Shown piece by piece: positions 22,734 through 36,109 of a stretch of DNA of 64,000 nt. The notes under the pieces are model-generated. The model ran no database searches. It had not been told where the DNA came from and worked only from the letters and a program-made list of their open reading frames with translations. How positions within the stretch are numbered: position 1 is the first letter of the stretch; every line of letters starts with the position of its first letter. The translations under genes were made by a program, and so were the position numbers. Source of the DNA: Cenococcum geophilum 1.58. Taxonomy: Eukaryota > Ascomycota > Dothideomycetes > Gloniales > Gloniaceae. The DNA lies in assembly GCA_001692895.1 (NCBI GenBank), contig KV748190.1:1947645-2011644 (forward strand), in the 5' to 3' direction.

Positions 22734-23733
22734 AGCTCGCTGAGGTAAGGCCAGACGACTTTTAGAGTTTGCTAGAATTTCGGGCCACCTTGTGCACGGA
22801 CCCACACTCGTGCACGGTACTATCACGGAGTTGATACAATTTGGAATATGCTTAATTGCTAGCCATTTACTCATGCTATTGTATAATTAACGGTGTAATA
22901 GGTCAAGGCATTCGGATAAAGAAGAAGAAAAGAAACTTCGGATACTGGGTGCAAATAAATAGGGGACACAGTGTTAGGAACACGAGAACGGCAAGTCTCG
23001 TGACAGTAACCCCCTCTTACTTCTTGTCTCGTTCCCAGACCTTCTTTGCCAAGGCTGACCTTGCCAAGACGCTATCCGCTTTTGGCAAGACCTTCGTAAG
23101 AAGGTCTGGTACACGGTTCGGATTTTTGTTAGTCCCGCGCGGGGTATTTAGGCCTATATACACCTACTTTAAGCCAAATTATCTTAACTTCCACAGCTCC
23201 CTAAGCTATTCCTAATAGCCAGAATTACCGAATTAAACCTAGCAAAGAAGACTACGTTGCCCGATTTGCCCGATTCCAATTCGTTATCTCGTTATCGCGC
23301 CCGACGCCCCTAAGTCATAGCAGCCGCACCTCTCCCACAACCACCGCCGCCCTCTTCCTACCGCAGCTAGAGTACCTAAACTAACAAGCCAGCTTTAAAT
23401 AACAATTGAGGACCATAAGTCTTTCATTTAGAACGCGAAAGAGTTAATTTAATATTAGAATAGCTATATAAGCACCACTAGAGCTTTATAACTTTTATTA
23501 AGCATTATATAACCGCCTCCGGCCCTTCTAATTATAATACGCTAGAGTAACGTGTAAATAGGCTATAGAAGGCAATATTCAAAGAGCCAGAGGTTAAGGA
23601 ACGGCTTATAGTGCATGGTAATCGCCAGCTAAGAAGGCTCTATTAAGAACCTTTATATAAGCAGATAAAGTAAGAGTTAAAGGATCTTATGCGCCTAAGA
23701 GAAGAGAACGGAGTTATTATTCCTAGTAGGCTT
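22734..23733. other. Repeat-derived DNA with a foldback; no gene
   Basis: Contains a hairpin with 12-bp perfect arms (CCAGACCTTCTT at 23035-23046 and AAGAAGGTCTGG at 23098-23109). The stretch TGTTAGGAACACGAGAACGG near 22,973 looks like the start of an LTR or promoter, but no second copy is in the window. Less RIP-like than what follows. Confidence 0.45.
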
Positions 23734-24970
23734 AGATAGTTTAACGCCAAAGAACTAGTTAAAAAGCTTAAGCTTAATACAATTACTGCTAACGTATAGC
23801 GCCTTGCTTTAACGCTATAGAGCTTCCTTATAGCTTTAGTTTAGTAAAGGCCATATGCCAATTCTTATAATATTACGCCTTACTACAATAAGCTCTTTAT
23901 AGTGTGCGCAATCCTAGTAAATATATAAGCCCTTTAAGTTAGCTTCTAGTTCCATACTGCTTTAGGGGTTTATTTATATAATATAGGTATTAAGCAAAGG
24001 TATATTACACTTCTTTATAAGTTGGGAGTTATAATATTATATACTAGCCTTACTAAAATATAAAGGAAGCTAGAGGAAGTTAGCAGGGTATATACTTCTA
24101 CACTAGAGGGTTTAGATAAGATGCCTCTATTACTATAGGCGGAGGGCACAGTTAAGGTATCTTAGCTATAGATTGCGCGCTTAAGGCGTCTTAGCCACTA
24201 CTAGTGTAATAAATAGTAACTTTCTTATAGCATATAATTAAGGTAATTGCTTTAAAGAACCGGAACTAGCTAACAGTTATATATAATAACTTTAACTAAA
24301 ATAAAAGAGTTTAATATAAGACTATGTTAAACACTAATAAGCACCTCTCTACCACTACTTTTAAGCTTATACTTAACCCTAAGTTTCTAAATAACGGTTT
24401 TTATACTTCTATACTTAAACCTATAGAATAGCTTACTTATAGCGCGATCTTTAATTATCCTAGTAACTAGGTAGACAGCTATACGGAACAATGCCAGTTA
24501 TATTAGATTGCTAAGGCTATTATATATATAATACTAGAAGTTAAAGAGCTTAATATTACCGTAGACTTCTAGCCTAGTATGCCTATTATAGATCGTCTCC
24601 TTCTACAAAAGCTACGCCACTTTATATTAGGTCTAATTCTAGAGAATAAAGGCACTTTAGAGGGTATATATAGTGTTCTTAGGAATATATTTAGTGGCGA
24701 TAATAGCGAATACGGCTTTTAAGAGGGCTAGCTAGGGTATAAGGATAGATCTTTTAACAATAGTAAATTAGTCTTAATTAATAGCAATTAAAAGACTATA
24801 GGCCTCCTCCAGTCTATACAGCAAGAGCGCTATCTTAAAGAGCGTTACTATAAATAGCTAAAATAGTTTCTTCCTATAGCTAGATTATTCCATTAGCAAA
24901 CTAACTATATAGATATAATACACGACATTTACCGCGGACCATCCAATTGCTTTAAATTATTAGATTATAG
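23734..24970 (+). pseudogene. DUF6589-like gene, RIP-mutated, left part
   Basis: TAG/TAA-riddled frames still read as a DUF6589-type protein. In frame 1, LVKKLKLNTIT and LYKLGVIILYTSLTKI recall its N-terminal region. In another frame from about 24,450, FILGLILENKGTLEGIY and LKERYYK*LK*FLPIA.LFH match the core pattern (NE.TI.GTY ... Q.ER ... W.LPI..LFH). The change of frame between about 24,220 and 24,450 means an intron or an indel. The frame stops at a retrotransposon insertion and resumes in phase at 32,980. Function of the family is unknown; identification is from remembered family pattern, not a search. Confidence 0.55.
24966..24970. repeat. Target-site duplication TATAG (left)
   Basis: TATAG directly precedes the left LTR at 24971; the same five bases follow the right LTR at 32975-32979. 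Confidence 0.9.
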
Positions 24971-25396
24971 TGTAACGGAACCTTGTAGCAAGAACTACAA
25001 TAGGCTCGTTATTGGGCTAGGTGTATAGGAAATGCAAGTACAAGAGTCAACAACGTAATAACAACTGGTGGAGTGGTTGCCCAACAGATTAACTCCAATT
25101 ATATTCTAAGAATCACTATAAGGAAGGAACTATCTAGGTAAGGACTAAGGGTCCTTAAATACACAACCGTACTCCTATAAAATCCTTCTTATACGTAATA
25201 TACGTATATTCTATCCACTCTATTACAGATTATATAAATTACACAGATTATATAGATCATATTATATGACCTTGGTTACCATTCCTCGTCACATAGTTCT
25301 ATTGGCTCTATCCTAGACCGTGCCTATATTAACTAACTAGCTTCTTCCATCTCTTCTCTAAGTAGTCGTAATATTGTACTTAAAGCGTCCGTAATA
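24971..25396 (-). repeat. 3' LTR of the chromovirus-type element
   Basis: Begins TGTAACGGAACC and ends CGTCCGTAATA on the + strand; the end was probably ...ACA before mutation. It differs from the other LTR almost only by transitions, with changed sites in both copies. Confidence 0.93.
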
Positions 25397-26099
25397 CCAT
25401 CTCCCTCCTTTTTATCTTTATCCTTAAAGATTTAAAATATCTCTAAGTTATTTACTAGAGGTATAATGTCCGTTTAATTAATTTAGTTAATATTATTGCT
25501 TATTATACCTAAAGCAATTTCTTCTTCCTTAACTGCTCGTTATGCTCGCACTATTGCTATAATATTGTCTCTTAGTAAGATTATGCCGTCTCCGTGTTCT
25601 CGTTGTTCGAAAAAGGGGTTAGTTTATATTACGTTGGCGAACCCATCTTTATAATAACCGTCCTCTTACTTAAAGTGCACTAAAGCGAATATTTGTTTAT
25701 CCTATAACATTCGCTCTACTTCTAATACTAAATATACGCAACCTATTACTCTTAATAGTCGTCTAGTTCCCTAATTAATTTGCCTTAGGGTCTTATATTT
25801 AATCTACTACTACACGGCTAGATAATAAACTGTCTATTACTCTTACTAAATTACGCTAATCTTAGGATGCTAAATAGGAGGCTACTAATACTTAGTAACG
25901 GGCTCTTAAGTCTTATTTAGCGGCGTCCACTTAACTAATCTGTCTTAAGAAGGTGCGTGAGAAGGTTTGTTTTAAGGAGTAGAAACTTATAAAATAAGGT
26001 CTATAGGAACTGGGTAATAAAAAAACGGATTCTCCTCTAATAGAGAAGGAAATAGGTCCGAGTAGTTCGGTAACTACTCTTCTTAGGTCCCCCTTAGGT

Positions 26100-29000
26100 G
26101 ACTTATTCTTTAACAATCCTTCTTTATTAATACTACCTAACCTAATCTCTTCTAATACTCCTATACCTTTCTTATAGCGTTCTTTAGATTTTCTAGTGGC
26201 TCCTAGGTAGTCTTAGTATAGCCTATCCACTTAACTTTGTATTATATTTTGTTGTCGGTGTCCTTATAATTAATAATCTTTAAAACTTACTATTTATCTT
26301 CTTCCTATCCTCTATACGTGTCTGCTTTATAAACTAGTAGCTTAATATTCCCATATACTAGCTCTAGTATTATAATATGCTGTATAGGGTAGATTTTTAT
26401 TTTAGCTAGTAGGTTTAACTTAAACGTAACTAGTGAAATCCTTTACGTAATTTCAAAAGGTCCTAGTCTAACATAGTTTAACTTTTTACTTAGTCGTTAA
26501 CTCTTAAAATTTTTATATAGTAGCTATACTTTATCTCCCTCCTTAAGATCTAGTCCCTTAGATCTCTTCGTATTATAGTACTTTTTTATTCTCTCTTATA
26601 CTTTCTTTACTAATTCTATAAGGTCTGTATAAAGATTTATTAACGTCTTTATTTTTTCTTTAGCTATACTACTCGTTTTTTTTACTTGCCGTAGTAACAA
26701 CAATATTCTTAGCTTATATCCGTAATTTGCCTTAAATAGTAATATGCCTATTCCTTCTTAAGGTGTTGCATTATATGCAAACTATATAACTAGTAATAGC
26801 AATACCTAATTATTCTGTGCATAATTAATATAATACCTTAAATACTACTCTAACGTCTAATTTAATCTTTTTGTTTAGCTATCTGTCTATAGATAATATA
26901 CGGTAAAAGTTACTACTTAAACTTCTTACTCCGCTAAGAACACTTCCTAAAATACTACTATAAATCTTAAATCTCTATCTAATATAATCTTGCTTAGTGC
27001 TCCATGTCTTATAAACACTTCCTTAATATAGATTCTAGCGATATCTTCCGCTAAGATTTCTTCTATACATGCTATAAAGTATCCCTACTTTATAAGCTTA
27101 TCTACTATTACTAAAATCGCGTTATAATCTTATCCGGTAATAGAATCTTTTAATTTTAGCAACTTAATAATAAAGTCCTATAATATAACCTCCTATAGTC
27201 TCTCTAGTATTTTAATAGGTTATAGCCCTCTATATAGCTTATACCTTGTTAATTTATTCCTTTAGCAATTTAAATATTCCTTTATAACTTTTCTAACTAT
27301 CCTCCAGATTTCGTTAATAATATATTCCTCCTAGAGTCTTAACACTAAGCTTATAGCTTTATTATATCCTTAAGTTAGTCCCTTATAGAAGTCTTCTATA
27401 AACTACTCTGCTATGCTTCTTAGGATATACTTTACTTCTTAATTTTTATATATATCTGTCTATAGATCTTCTAGCTATGCTTCTAAAATTCTTTATACCT
27501 AAAAGCTTTCTGGTGTCTTATAGACTTTCTCTAGTTTATTATCTTCCTAAGTTACTATAATTTTCGGATAATTATACCTAATTAACCCGTCTATATCTTT
27601 TCGCAATAAAGCCCCTAATGGCTTTTCCTTATTTTATAGTTTAGCTTTACGGCTTAGAGTATCTACCCGCGTATTATCTGTACCTTTAGTATACTAAATC
27701 TCAAAATGGTATTCCATAAGCATCTCTGCCCATCTAACCTATTTTTAGTTAAGTTCCTTCATTATTAGGAATCCTATTAGGTTCTTATAATCCGTCTTAA
27801 CTATAAATAGTTTCTCTATGCCTTGCAAAAATACTCTCTATTTTTTTAATACTGCAACTATACTTAACAACTCTTTATTATAGATGTTATAGTTTAACTC
27901 TAGTGGTGTTATCTTCCAACTATAGTATACTATTAGGTACTATCCGTCTTAATACCTTTATATAAAGCACGCCCCTAATATATAGTCTAATGCATCTATT
28001 TCTACAACCGTCTCTAGTCCTAGTTAATAGATCTTAAGAACTAGTTCCTAGGTAAACAACCTTTTAACTCTCTTAAAGAGTTCTCTTTACTCCTCCCCCT
28101 ATACCCATAGTTCTTCTTTCTTTATTAACCGCGTAAATGGCTTAATATCCTTTAACCACTATGCTATAAACCTTCTACAGTAATTATAAAACCCTAGAAA
28201 CGATCTTAACTATATAACGTTCTCTAGTTTTTGCTAATTCACTATAGCCTCAATCTTCTTTAAATCTATACTAAGTTAGCCTAGTTTAATAATAAATCTA
28301 ACAAAATTAGTCTTCTTAGTAAAGAACTCGCATTTCTTAATTACTACTAGCATCTATTCTTCTTATAGTCTCTTTAAGACCTATTCAACGTGTTCCCTAT
28401 ATTCTTCCTCCGTCATTAAGTAGATAATAATATCGTTAAGATATACTATAACAAATTCATCCAAGTATTCTCTTAATACATTATTGATACGCTTCTAGAA
28501 TATTACTAGTGCGTTTATAAGCCCGAATTATATAACTAATAGTTTATATAGTCCTTCCTTTAACCTAAAGGCTACCTTCCATTCGTTGCCTTCCTTAATT
28601 CTAATCTGATGGTACACCCATCTCAGATCTATCTTTGTAAAGATTTGCGCATTGCCTATCTTATCTTAGATTTCGCTAATTAAGGGTAAAGAATACCTAT
28701 CCTTCCTAGTAATGCTGTTTAACTATCTATAGTTAATACACAGCCTTAGTTTGCTATTTTTCTTTGGTATAAATAGTACTAGATAACCTGCTAATAACTA
28801 CAATAGTCTAATATACCCCTTTTATAGATTTTCCTAAACAAACTCTTTTAACGCTCTACCTTCTTCCTTAGTAAGCTTGTAGATTAAAAAGAACTTTAGA
28901 CTTATTCCTAGTTCTAACTCTATTTTATAGTCCCATGCTATATATTCTAATAGCTTTTTACTTTCTGGTAACTATAGTTTTTTACCATACTTATAGTATC

Positions 29001-32000
29001 TCTTTAGTACATAACTTAGTCCTTTTTCTATTTCTTTATAGGTTACTCCTACTTAGTACTATACCAACTTGGCTTATTATCGCATCTTACGGCGTTAAGT
29101 ATCTCTTATATTAACCTGACCTGTAATTCAATTAATCCTCGGATTATATTCCTATAACTAAGGCATACCTAGTACTGCCTTATCCTGTCCTAATAGTAGG
29201 ATATTAAAAGACATCTTAATTTATCTTCCTTTAATAGTTATCTAAATAGGTCCTATTTTAAGATTAATGATCCCTCCTCTATAGGTTATTAGATCTCCTA
29301 AAATTATAACTAATAGGTAAGGTTGCTCCTTTTATCTATAAGGTAGTCCTATTCTCTTAACTACTACTAGTAAAATATAGTTTCGCGTTACTCCACTATC
29401 TATTAGCGCCTTAAACTACTAATCTTACTACTTAATCTATAAATTTAGGTATTGTCCTTAAATTCCTTTAAGGGTCTAAGGCTCTACCACTAGCTCCCTC
29501 TAGTCCTATAGGCCTCTACTTTTCCTAACTATTAGCTGCTTAATCCTNNTACACTTAGCTNNCTCTTTAGCCAATGCCTAGTTTACTTTTTATCTTTAAT
29601 ATACCATAGACACGTATTTTCTGGGTATTCCTACTACTATTATCCGTCTAAGCATTCTTCCGTAAGGAATCTTTCTAGTTAAAGTACTAAACTTCCTTTC
29701 TTTTAGACCTCTACTGGATGCCATCTATACATATATTTGGCATTCCTGTACTATTACTTATCCGTCATCTAGTATATCCTTATAGGGTATTTCCAATTTT
29801 TTTCCTTCGGATTCTTATGCATGTCGTATATATTGTCTATACACGCAATCTATAATAATATATGGTGTGCTAGGTGCTTTGGGTTAACTCTTAGCTTATC
29901 TTTATCCCTAAGTTTAAACCTTTATCGTGCTAATCTAAACATTATAACTTTATTCGCAGGTACTAAGATACATCTCTCGCTTCTCCAGTCCTCTAAATAT
30001 TCCTCTAGATCCTTTAACGTTATAATTAAGGCTCCTTTAATATGCGTTATAGCCTTTTCTATAATTAGGTGGTCCTAAATAACTTTTTCATCCAACTATA
30101 TATAGAAATCTTCCCACTTATCATTATGCCTTTGCCTATACTACTTTTGGTATAGCTACTAAAGTGTATATAGTTTGTCCGTAAGGAAGTATCTTCTTAT
30201 TACTATATCGTAACAGCCCTTTATATATCGTTCTTCGAACCTAGTTAGAATCCCTAAATCCTCTTTATTTTCCAGTTTAGTAAGCCACTTAGCTTTTAGT
30301 GTGCCTGTTCTTAGCCTATTAGTAATTCTTTATACTAGTACTCTATCCTTCGTACGTCCTAATATACTAGATCTCTTATCTAGTTTCTGTTCTTGCTATA
30401 CAATAATTCTTTGTCTAAACTCTTCTATGGTTTCTTTTAGTTTACGCCTTACGCCCTAATCCTTAAAGTCGTCTTACTTCTTAATCCTGGTATTAAACTT
30501 TCAATCTTTAGGCTAAACACTGCGTTCCCCTAGTAAGTCTTCTAGGTCTATATATCTATCTCCTAGTCTAACTACTATTTGTATTACAGATTCTCTAATC
30601 TATAAAGAAGCTCTTTACCTCTTATCTATAGGTGTCCTTATTTATACTCCGAAATCTTAGTCCCTTAGATTCTTTAATCCTAAGCTTACTTCTAACTTAA
30701 GCTTAACTCCCGCCTTAGTTCAACTAGGCGTCCGTAGTATTCTCATCTCATTTTAAGAGTCTTAAATCTCACTCATCTCGTTTTAAGAATCTTGTGCCGT
30801 AGAAAACTCTTATCCCAAGCTTATTCGTATGTTTCTAAACTAAGCTACTGCCCTACTCTATCGGTTTTCGTCTATTATAGGTCCTTAGGTATACCTTATC
30901 TCGTCTTAAGAATCTTAGTCATCTCTTATCTCGTCTTAAGAATCTTAGTCGTCTCTTATCTCGTCTTAAGAATCTTAAGCCTTTAGCCTTTTGCCTTTAT
31001 TAAGTGCCAAAGTAGTTTACTGTCCTACTTCTCTTACGTCTCGCAAAGCGATAGACATCGTATCTAGTGGGGTTTTAATCCCTACTAATGTTCCCTATTC
31101 TGTAGTAGAATCATCCTCTACCTCTAGTATAACATCTCCGAGGTCTACTCGCTCCTAGTAAGCGGCCCTTGTTGCCTTATTATTATAGAATGTTTCGCCT
31201 ATATTAAATTTATCATCTTTAATATCCAATCTACGAACTAGTTCGTTAGTTCCTCTATATTTTATAGGTGCTAGCTCCTATAGCTAATAGCTTGCGCCGT
31301 ACTTAGCGTCCTTATAAATTTGGTATACGTTATTATAACAAAACGCAAAACTTTTAATTAAACATTCTTTTGTTCCTTACAGTATATTATTATCCCTCTA
31401 TACGTATATATCGTCTACTAGTCTTATGCCTTTTACTACGTAGTAACTTTACCTACTTCTACAGTCTCTAACGTAATAACCCTGTTTTCCGCAATTTATA
31501 CAAGCTCCCTCTTTAAACCATTTTTTTTGCTATGGAGTCCGCCTAAATATCTTCTACTATTAAGATCCCTAATTCGGCCTTTGCTTCTTAGACCTTTAAT
31601 TACTTAATCCTTATCCTCTAGGTTTTCATAGTTTGCTCTATCTCTTATAGGCTTCTTTAGTACTACTTAGGTCCATTAGCTCTACGCTATACTATATTTT
31701 CTAACTTGGCTTTAGTCGTTATATACTCTACGCCTTATATAACTATAGAACTCTATCCTAGCCTCTCTTAGCCTGTTCCCTTTAGAAGATCCTATTATTA
31801 ATCTTAATCGCTTAATCTATTAATTCCCTTAGGGTGTCCGCATCTTCTATTAAAATAATTACGTCCTAGACTTTAGCCTTAAGTCCTTATTTATACTATA
31901 CTATAAGCGCCCTATTATTCCACTCTACTTATATTACTAGTGTCTAGAACTATATTATATACTTAATTACTAAAGTTTGTTATATAAGGTTTTGGAGTTT

Positions 32001-32504
32001 TTTTTCCGCTATAGTTATTTCTTCCAGGTCTCTAAATATCTGCGTAAGTTATTTTATAAATCCTTCCTAACTTAAGAACATAAATCGCACGTCTTAGTTA
32101 GTAGTTATTATTCCATTTGCCTATATCTCTATAAGGTAAGGTTTAAACTACTTAAGTGCTTTTTCTAACAAAAATAGTCCTATATAGGCTATCCGATCTA
32201 TAGGTATAGGTAACTTTACTCCCTCCTATAAGACCTTAAAATGCATCTACGTAAGGAATCCTTTAAGCTTTAACCTCTCTCCTATAAATCTCTTAATTAA
32301 TAGTAGCTTAATCTTTACTACTCCTATCCCATTAAGTCTTTCTTCCAATACTATACAGTTAGCTATTAGCTAGTCAACTATTTCCTATAGTTATCCAACC
32401 GTCACAGGTTGCTATAAGTTAGTATCTGCCATACTAGTATCACCTCCTATCCCTAAAGTAGTTGCTGCCGTCGATAGCATTATAGTGGCTGCTTTTGGTA
32501 GCAT
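26100..32504 (-). pseudogene. Gag-Pol of the chromovirus-type Ty3/gypsy element, RIP-inactivated
   Basis: Reading the minus strand through stops from an ATG at about 32504: Gag; a CCHC knuckle at 31502-31461 (CINCGKQGYYVRDC, where the expected His is Tyr); the protease site ALIDSGVTRNYI at 29409-29374; RT with LRLCINYR (about 28,750) and YLNDIIIY at 28443-28420 (Asp to Asn in the YLDD box); RNase H with EIDALDYILGACF (about 28,000); integrase with D-F-I, LDRDLRF at 26982-26962 and TLE.YLRYY (about 26,850); chromodomain KVKWIGY with WEP-like residues (about 26,290-26,160). Each lost residue fits C-to-T or G-to-A change. Ambiguous bases at 29548-29549 and 29561-29562. Confidence 0.9.
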
Positions 32505-32548
32505 GTTGTTCGACTTCTTATATTAATACCATAACTAAGTAGTAATTG

Positions 32549-32974
32549 TGTAACGGAACCTTATAGTAAGAACTACAATAGGCTCGTTATTAGGCTAGGT
32601 ATATAGGAAATATAAGTATAAGAGTTAACAACGTAATAATAACTAGTGGAGTGGTTGCCTAACAGATTAACTCTAATTATATTCTAAGAATTACTATAAG
32701 GAAGGAACTATCTAGGTAGGGACTAAGGGTCCTTAAATACACAACCGTACTCCTATGAAATCCTTCTTGTATATAATGTACGTATGCTCTGTTCGCTTTA
32801 TTATAGATTATATAGATCACACAGATTACACAGATCACATTATGTGACCTTGGTTACTATTCCTCGTCACATAGTTCTATCGGCTCCATCCTAAACCGTA
32901 CCTGTATTAACCAACTAGCTTCTTCCGTCTCTTCTCCAAGTAGTCGTAATATCGTACTTAAAGCGTCCGTAATA
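32549..32974 (-). repeat. 5' LTR of the chromovirus-type element
   Basis: 426 bp, same length as the partner at 24971-25396, beginning TGTAACGGAACC and ending CCGTAATA on the + strand. Confidence 0.93.
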
Positions 32975-32979
32975 TATAG
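32975..32979. repeat. Target-site duplication TATAG (right)
   Basis: Second copy of the five bases present at 24966-24970. Confidence 0.9.
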
Positions 32980-33955
32980 TAAGGTCTACCTTAGCGCGCA
33001 TTAGGGTTATAAAACGCCGTTCCATTATAAAGAGGAGGTCGCAATTAAGTCCTTTAACGCCTAAATTACTGCCTACTTCTTTAGTCTTCTTCCTTAAAAT
33101 ATTAGGGACTAGGGTAATAAGGGGGTTAATAATTAGATTACCGGATAAGATATTAAAAGAGGTAATAAAACGGCAGTAGTAAGAGTAAGATTCCTTACTA
33201 CCTTATAGCGTATTTAAGAGGAGTTCTTCTTGCCTAGCTAATGGTCTTATGGTAATAAACTAGTTAATAAGGTATTTTAAAACTATGTTTAATTTATACA
33301 AAATATAGAGGTCTACCTTATATTAAAGTTTATTATTAAGCATGCTAATATAGGGCTTATTAAACAGGTAATTATTCACTGCTATTTTCTCTTTGCTAGT
33401 AGTACAAAGAGTTAATATATATAGTTAGCTTTATATCTTACTAAATTACTCGCAACTAAAGCCGCGGATTAAGTCCTCTAAAGATTATTACTTACTAGTA
33501 TATTGGTTAATTATAGAGGCCAGTAAGATAGTTAGTTTAAAATAGATTGACTTAATAAATATTATAATCTTATTTTTAAGCTTCTTCTTTAAGGCTAATA
33601 GAGAACTAGCTTAGATATAACTAAGTTATTTACTTAAGTATTACTTACCGCTAGTTACTGCCTAGATCTGCGGTATATTATAGAGGACGCGTTTAGCTAG
33701 TTTAATAGTATATATTATACGCTAGCTGACGCAGCTACTAATATATATCACCTTATGCTTAAGCTGTTAACTACTATTATAAGGCGGCCTAGTAGACGAA
33801 AGAGTTACCTTAGCTACAAAGATATTGTTAATATTGAAACTTAGAGGCTCTCTAGGGGTTTAAAGGAAGGACAGCCTATAAAGCTACCTTCTAAATTAAC
33901 TTTGTTATAATTAGAACCTTCTAGAGCTAAAAAGTAAAGAATCCCAAAGTAACCA
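32980..33955 (+). pseudogene. DUF6589-like gene, RIP-mutated, right part
   Basis: Continues the left part in phase once the retrotransposon and one target duplication are ignored. Residual segments such as GYKTPFHYKEEVAIKSF, LASSLVN-like LLTSILVNYRG and LTTIIRRPSRRKSYL fit the C-terminal half of the family, which typically has a conserved LVN.RG motif. At least ten TAA/TAG codons interrupt it. Confidence 0.55.
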
Positions 33956-34639
33956 GCTTACTATAACTCGCTTATTAATAGCTTTAATGCAAAGCTATAA
34001 GGGTATATAACTATAGTAGAAGGCCTTAACAATATTAATACAGATAAGCCTAAGATAATACTAATTAATACCTTACTTAATAGAGCTGCACTTAATACCT
34101 AATTTTATGGACTTCCTATCTAGTTCTAGTGTTTTGTTTAATTAGTAAGTTAACTACCTACTTATAAGGTATAAATACTAACTAATATATAACTATTTAG
34201 GTACTTACTATTTACCACTACTAGCTCTCTATTATTTACTACTATAATTAGATTAGTATCTATATATTACCTTCCCTTTTAAAAAGTAGCTAGATCTAAT
34301 TAACCTATAGCTTTACCTATAAGCTTATTAAATATTAGATACTTAGTTTAATTTTAATAATATTCTTAACGAGATTCTTAAATCCATTCTTCTTCCTTAG
34401 CTTCTACTATAGCTTCTGCCGCTTCCTCTACTACCTCTATAGCGGCCTCCGCAACAGCCTTCGCAACTACTATCCTCTACGCTAGCGTTATCTGGCCGCT
34501 TATCTCGCCCCTTACGCTTTTACTAAATAGCCAGCTCTAGAGACGTGTGGGATATTCCTTTTTAAATTAGGAAAATCTTAAATATAGCGGGCCTGCTAGC
34601 GGGCTTAGGTATATTATATTATATTAACACTAGCGTTTT
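33956..34639. other. TA-rich repeat-derived DNA
   Basis: Frames are closed by frequent TAA/TAG. A moderately GC-richer patch at 34,400-34,540 has CCGC-type runs. No gene recognised. Confidence 0.4.
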
Positions 34640-34880
34640 ACTATTAACTATACTTCTAGAGCTACTACTACTAAAGTAATAGGGTCCTTCTGGATTAAAA
34701 TAGTGTTAGAAAAAGGGTTCTATAAAATTAAGAATCTTAATAGTACTAAAATAAGAGGCCACGGTATAGAAATAGGCTAAAATAATTCTGTGTATAAGAT
34801 CCTAAGGAAATTAGGCCAGAAAACCACATAAATAAAAGCAACCGTGGTATAGAAGAGGCCTTTATAGAAAAAGAGACACC
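34640..34880 (+). pseudogene. Fragment of a gypsy Pol C-terminus
   Basis: Reads KGFYKIKNLNSTKIRGH and matches the C-terminal end of the second gypsy element at about 42,830-43,040 at nucleotide level (shared AATAGTACTAAAATAAGAGG-like and ACCTAAGGAGGA tracts with transitions). It is the 3' end of another copy of that family; the rest of the copy was not identified. Confidence 0.7.
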
Positions 34881-36109
34881 TAAGGAGGAGGCCGTAGCCC
34901 AGGCAGAGAAATTAATAACTAAACTGCCGTCACAATAGACTAAAGCGTAGAAGCGAGTACAAAAACTAGAGGAAGCCCTATAAAAGAAGAGGTTAATATA
35001 AGAGATAGAGATAACTAGGCCGGCAATATTTAATAAAAGTGAGTATAAATGCTTTAACTAGGGGACAGTTAAATTCTTAAGTAGGGAAGGGGGACTTACT
35101 CTATATCCTATAAAATATAAAGTTGGGCTAAACTCTAGCAGAGTATAAAGTAATATCAGCTATTGGGAAAGGTGTTCTCTAGAAAGAATTAGCTAAGCCC
35201 TTGCCTATAAAGCCCTTCTACCTTCTTATTTAAACAACTTAATCGTCCCTACTTATTAAAGAGTTTCTTTATACTTGTCCTTTATATATATCCCTCCCTT
35301 CTAGCCACACTACAATCTTACTGCGCCTTAAGGATCACAGTCCTACTAAAAGGCAGCCTTTTATAAAAATCCTTCTATAAGCAAGCTATTACTTAAAACA
35401 CCTATTACTATAAGCAGCAACTCGTTTTCTTTTTTCTCTTTACCTCTATAATAAATATGTAAAGCAATTATAAGGACTAAAAATCTTCTACTATAAGCCT
35501 ATTTTATCTTATTGCCACAAGGAATTAGGAAAAGAAGTTTAGTTCTTTAAAGTTAGTTTTAAATTCTGTCTTAACAACTGTTCTTATAAAAAATAACTTT
35601 ACGCGTAGTTTTCTTCCTTCTATCTTCGTTACTAATAGCTATCTTTTATAAGTATTTTACATTCTTACGCCCTATAATCTTTAAATTAGCATTTTTATTT
35701 CTTTTTAAGTTAAAAGGAGAGCTACTTTACTTTAAGAAATTAAAGTTAAGTATATCGGAGGTTAAAGTTAAGTATTATCTAAGTCTCGTCTATCCTTTTA
35801 AAAATCGTTAATCTTAATGTTATTATTATATAAAAGTCTTAGTAAGGAAAATCCAACTAATTAAATAACTTCAACCGCCGGTTAAAGTTCCTTAATATCT
35901 TAATATTTTACATAACGACCCTTTTTTAATTTACCTTTTTAGTAGATACCACAAGATCTTTATTTTAATTTCCTATTATCCTATCTCGTTTAGTAATACG
36001 CGCCCATTTACCTTTCTTTCATATTAAGAAGGCACTATTATTACTCTTCTCTTAAATTGCTATCTATACGCCCATTACGTATATAGAATTTCACTATAAA
36101 AATACCTAG
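34881..36109. other. TA-rich repeat-derived DNA
   Basis: Probably the 3' untranslated part or LTR of the fragment above and/or the 5' end of the next gypsy element. No matching LTR pair was found by eye. Confidence 0.35.

Larger units (their letters stand above)
24971..32974 (-). mobile_element. Ty3/gypsy chromovirus-type LTR retrotransposon, 8,004 bp, minus orientation
   Basis: Two LTRs of exactly 426 bp in direct orientation bound the element, with 5-bp TATAG duplications outside. On the minus strand the order is Gag, zinc knuckle, protease, reverse transcriptase, RNase H, integrase, chromodomain: the Ty3/gypsy order with a chromoviral C-terminus. A polypurine tract (AAAAAGGAGGGAGA on the minus strand) sits just inside the 3' LTR at 25,397. 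No canonical tRNA-complementary primer site is obvious after the 5' LTR. All frames carry many stops, so the copy is dead. Confidence 0.95.

Noticed and set aside
22973..23230. Possible solo LTR starting TGTTAGGAACACGAG
   Set aside because: No partner copy, no matching CA end and no target duplication could be found in the window.
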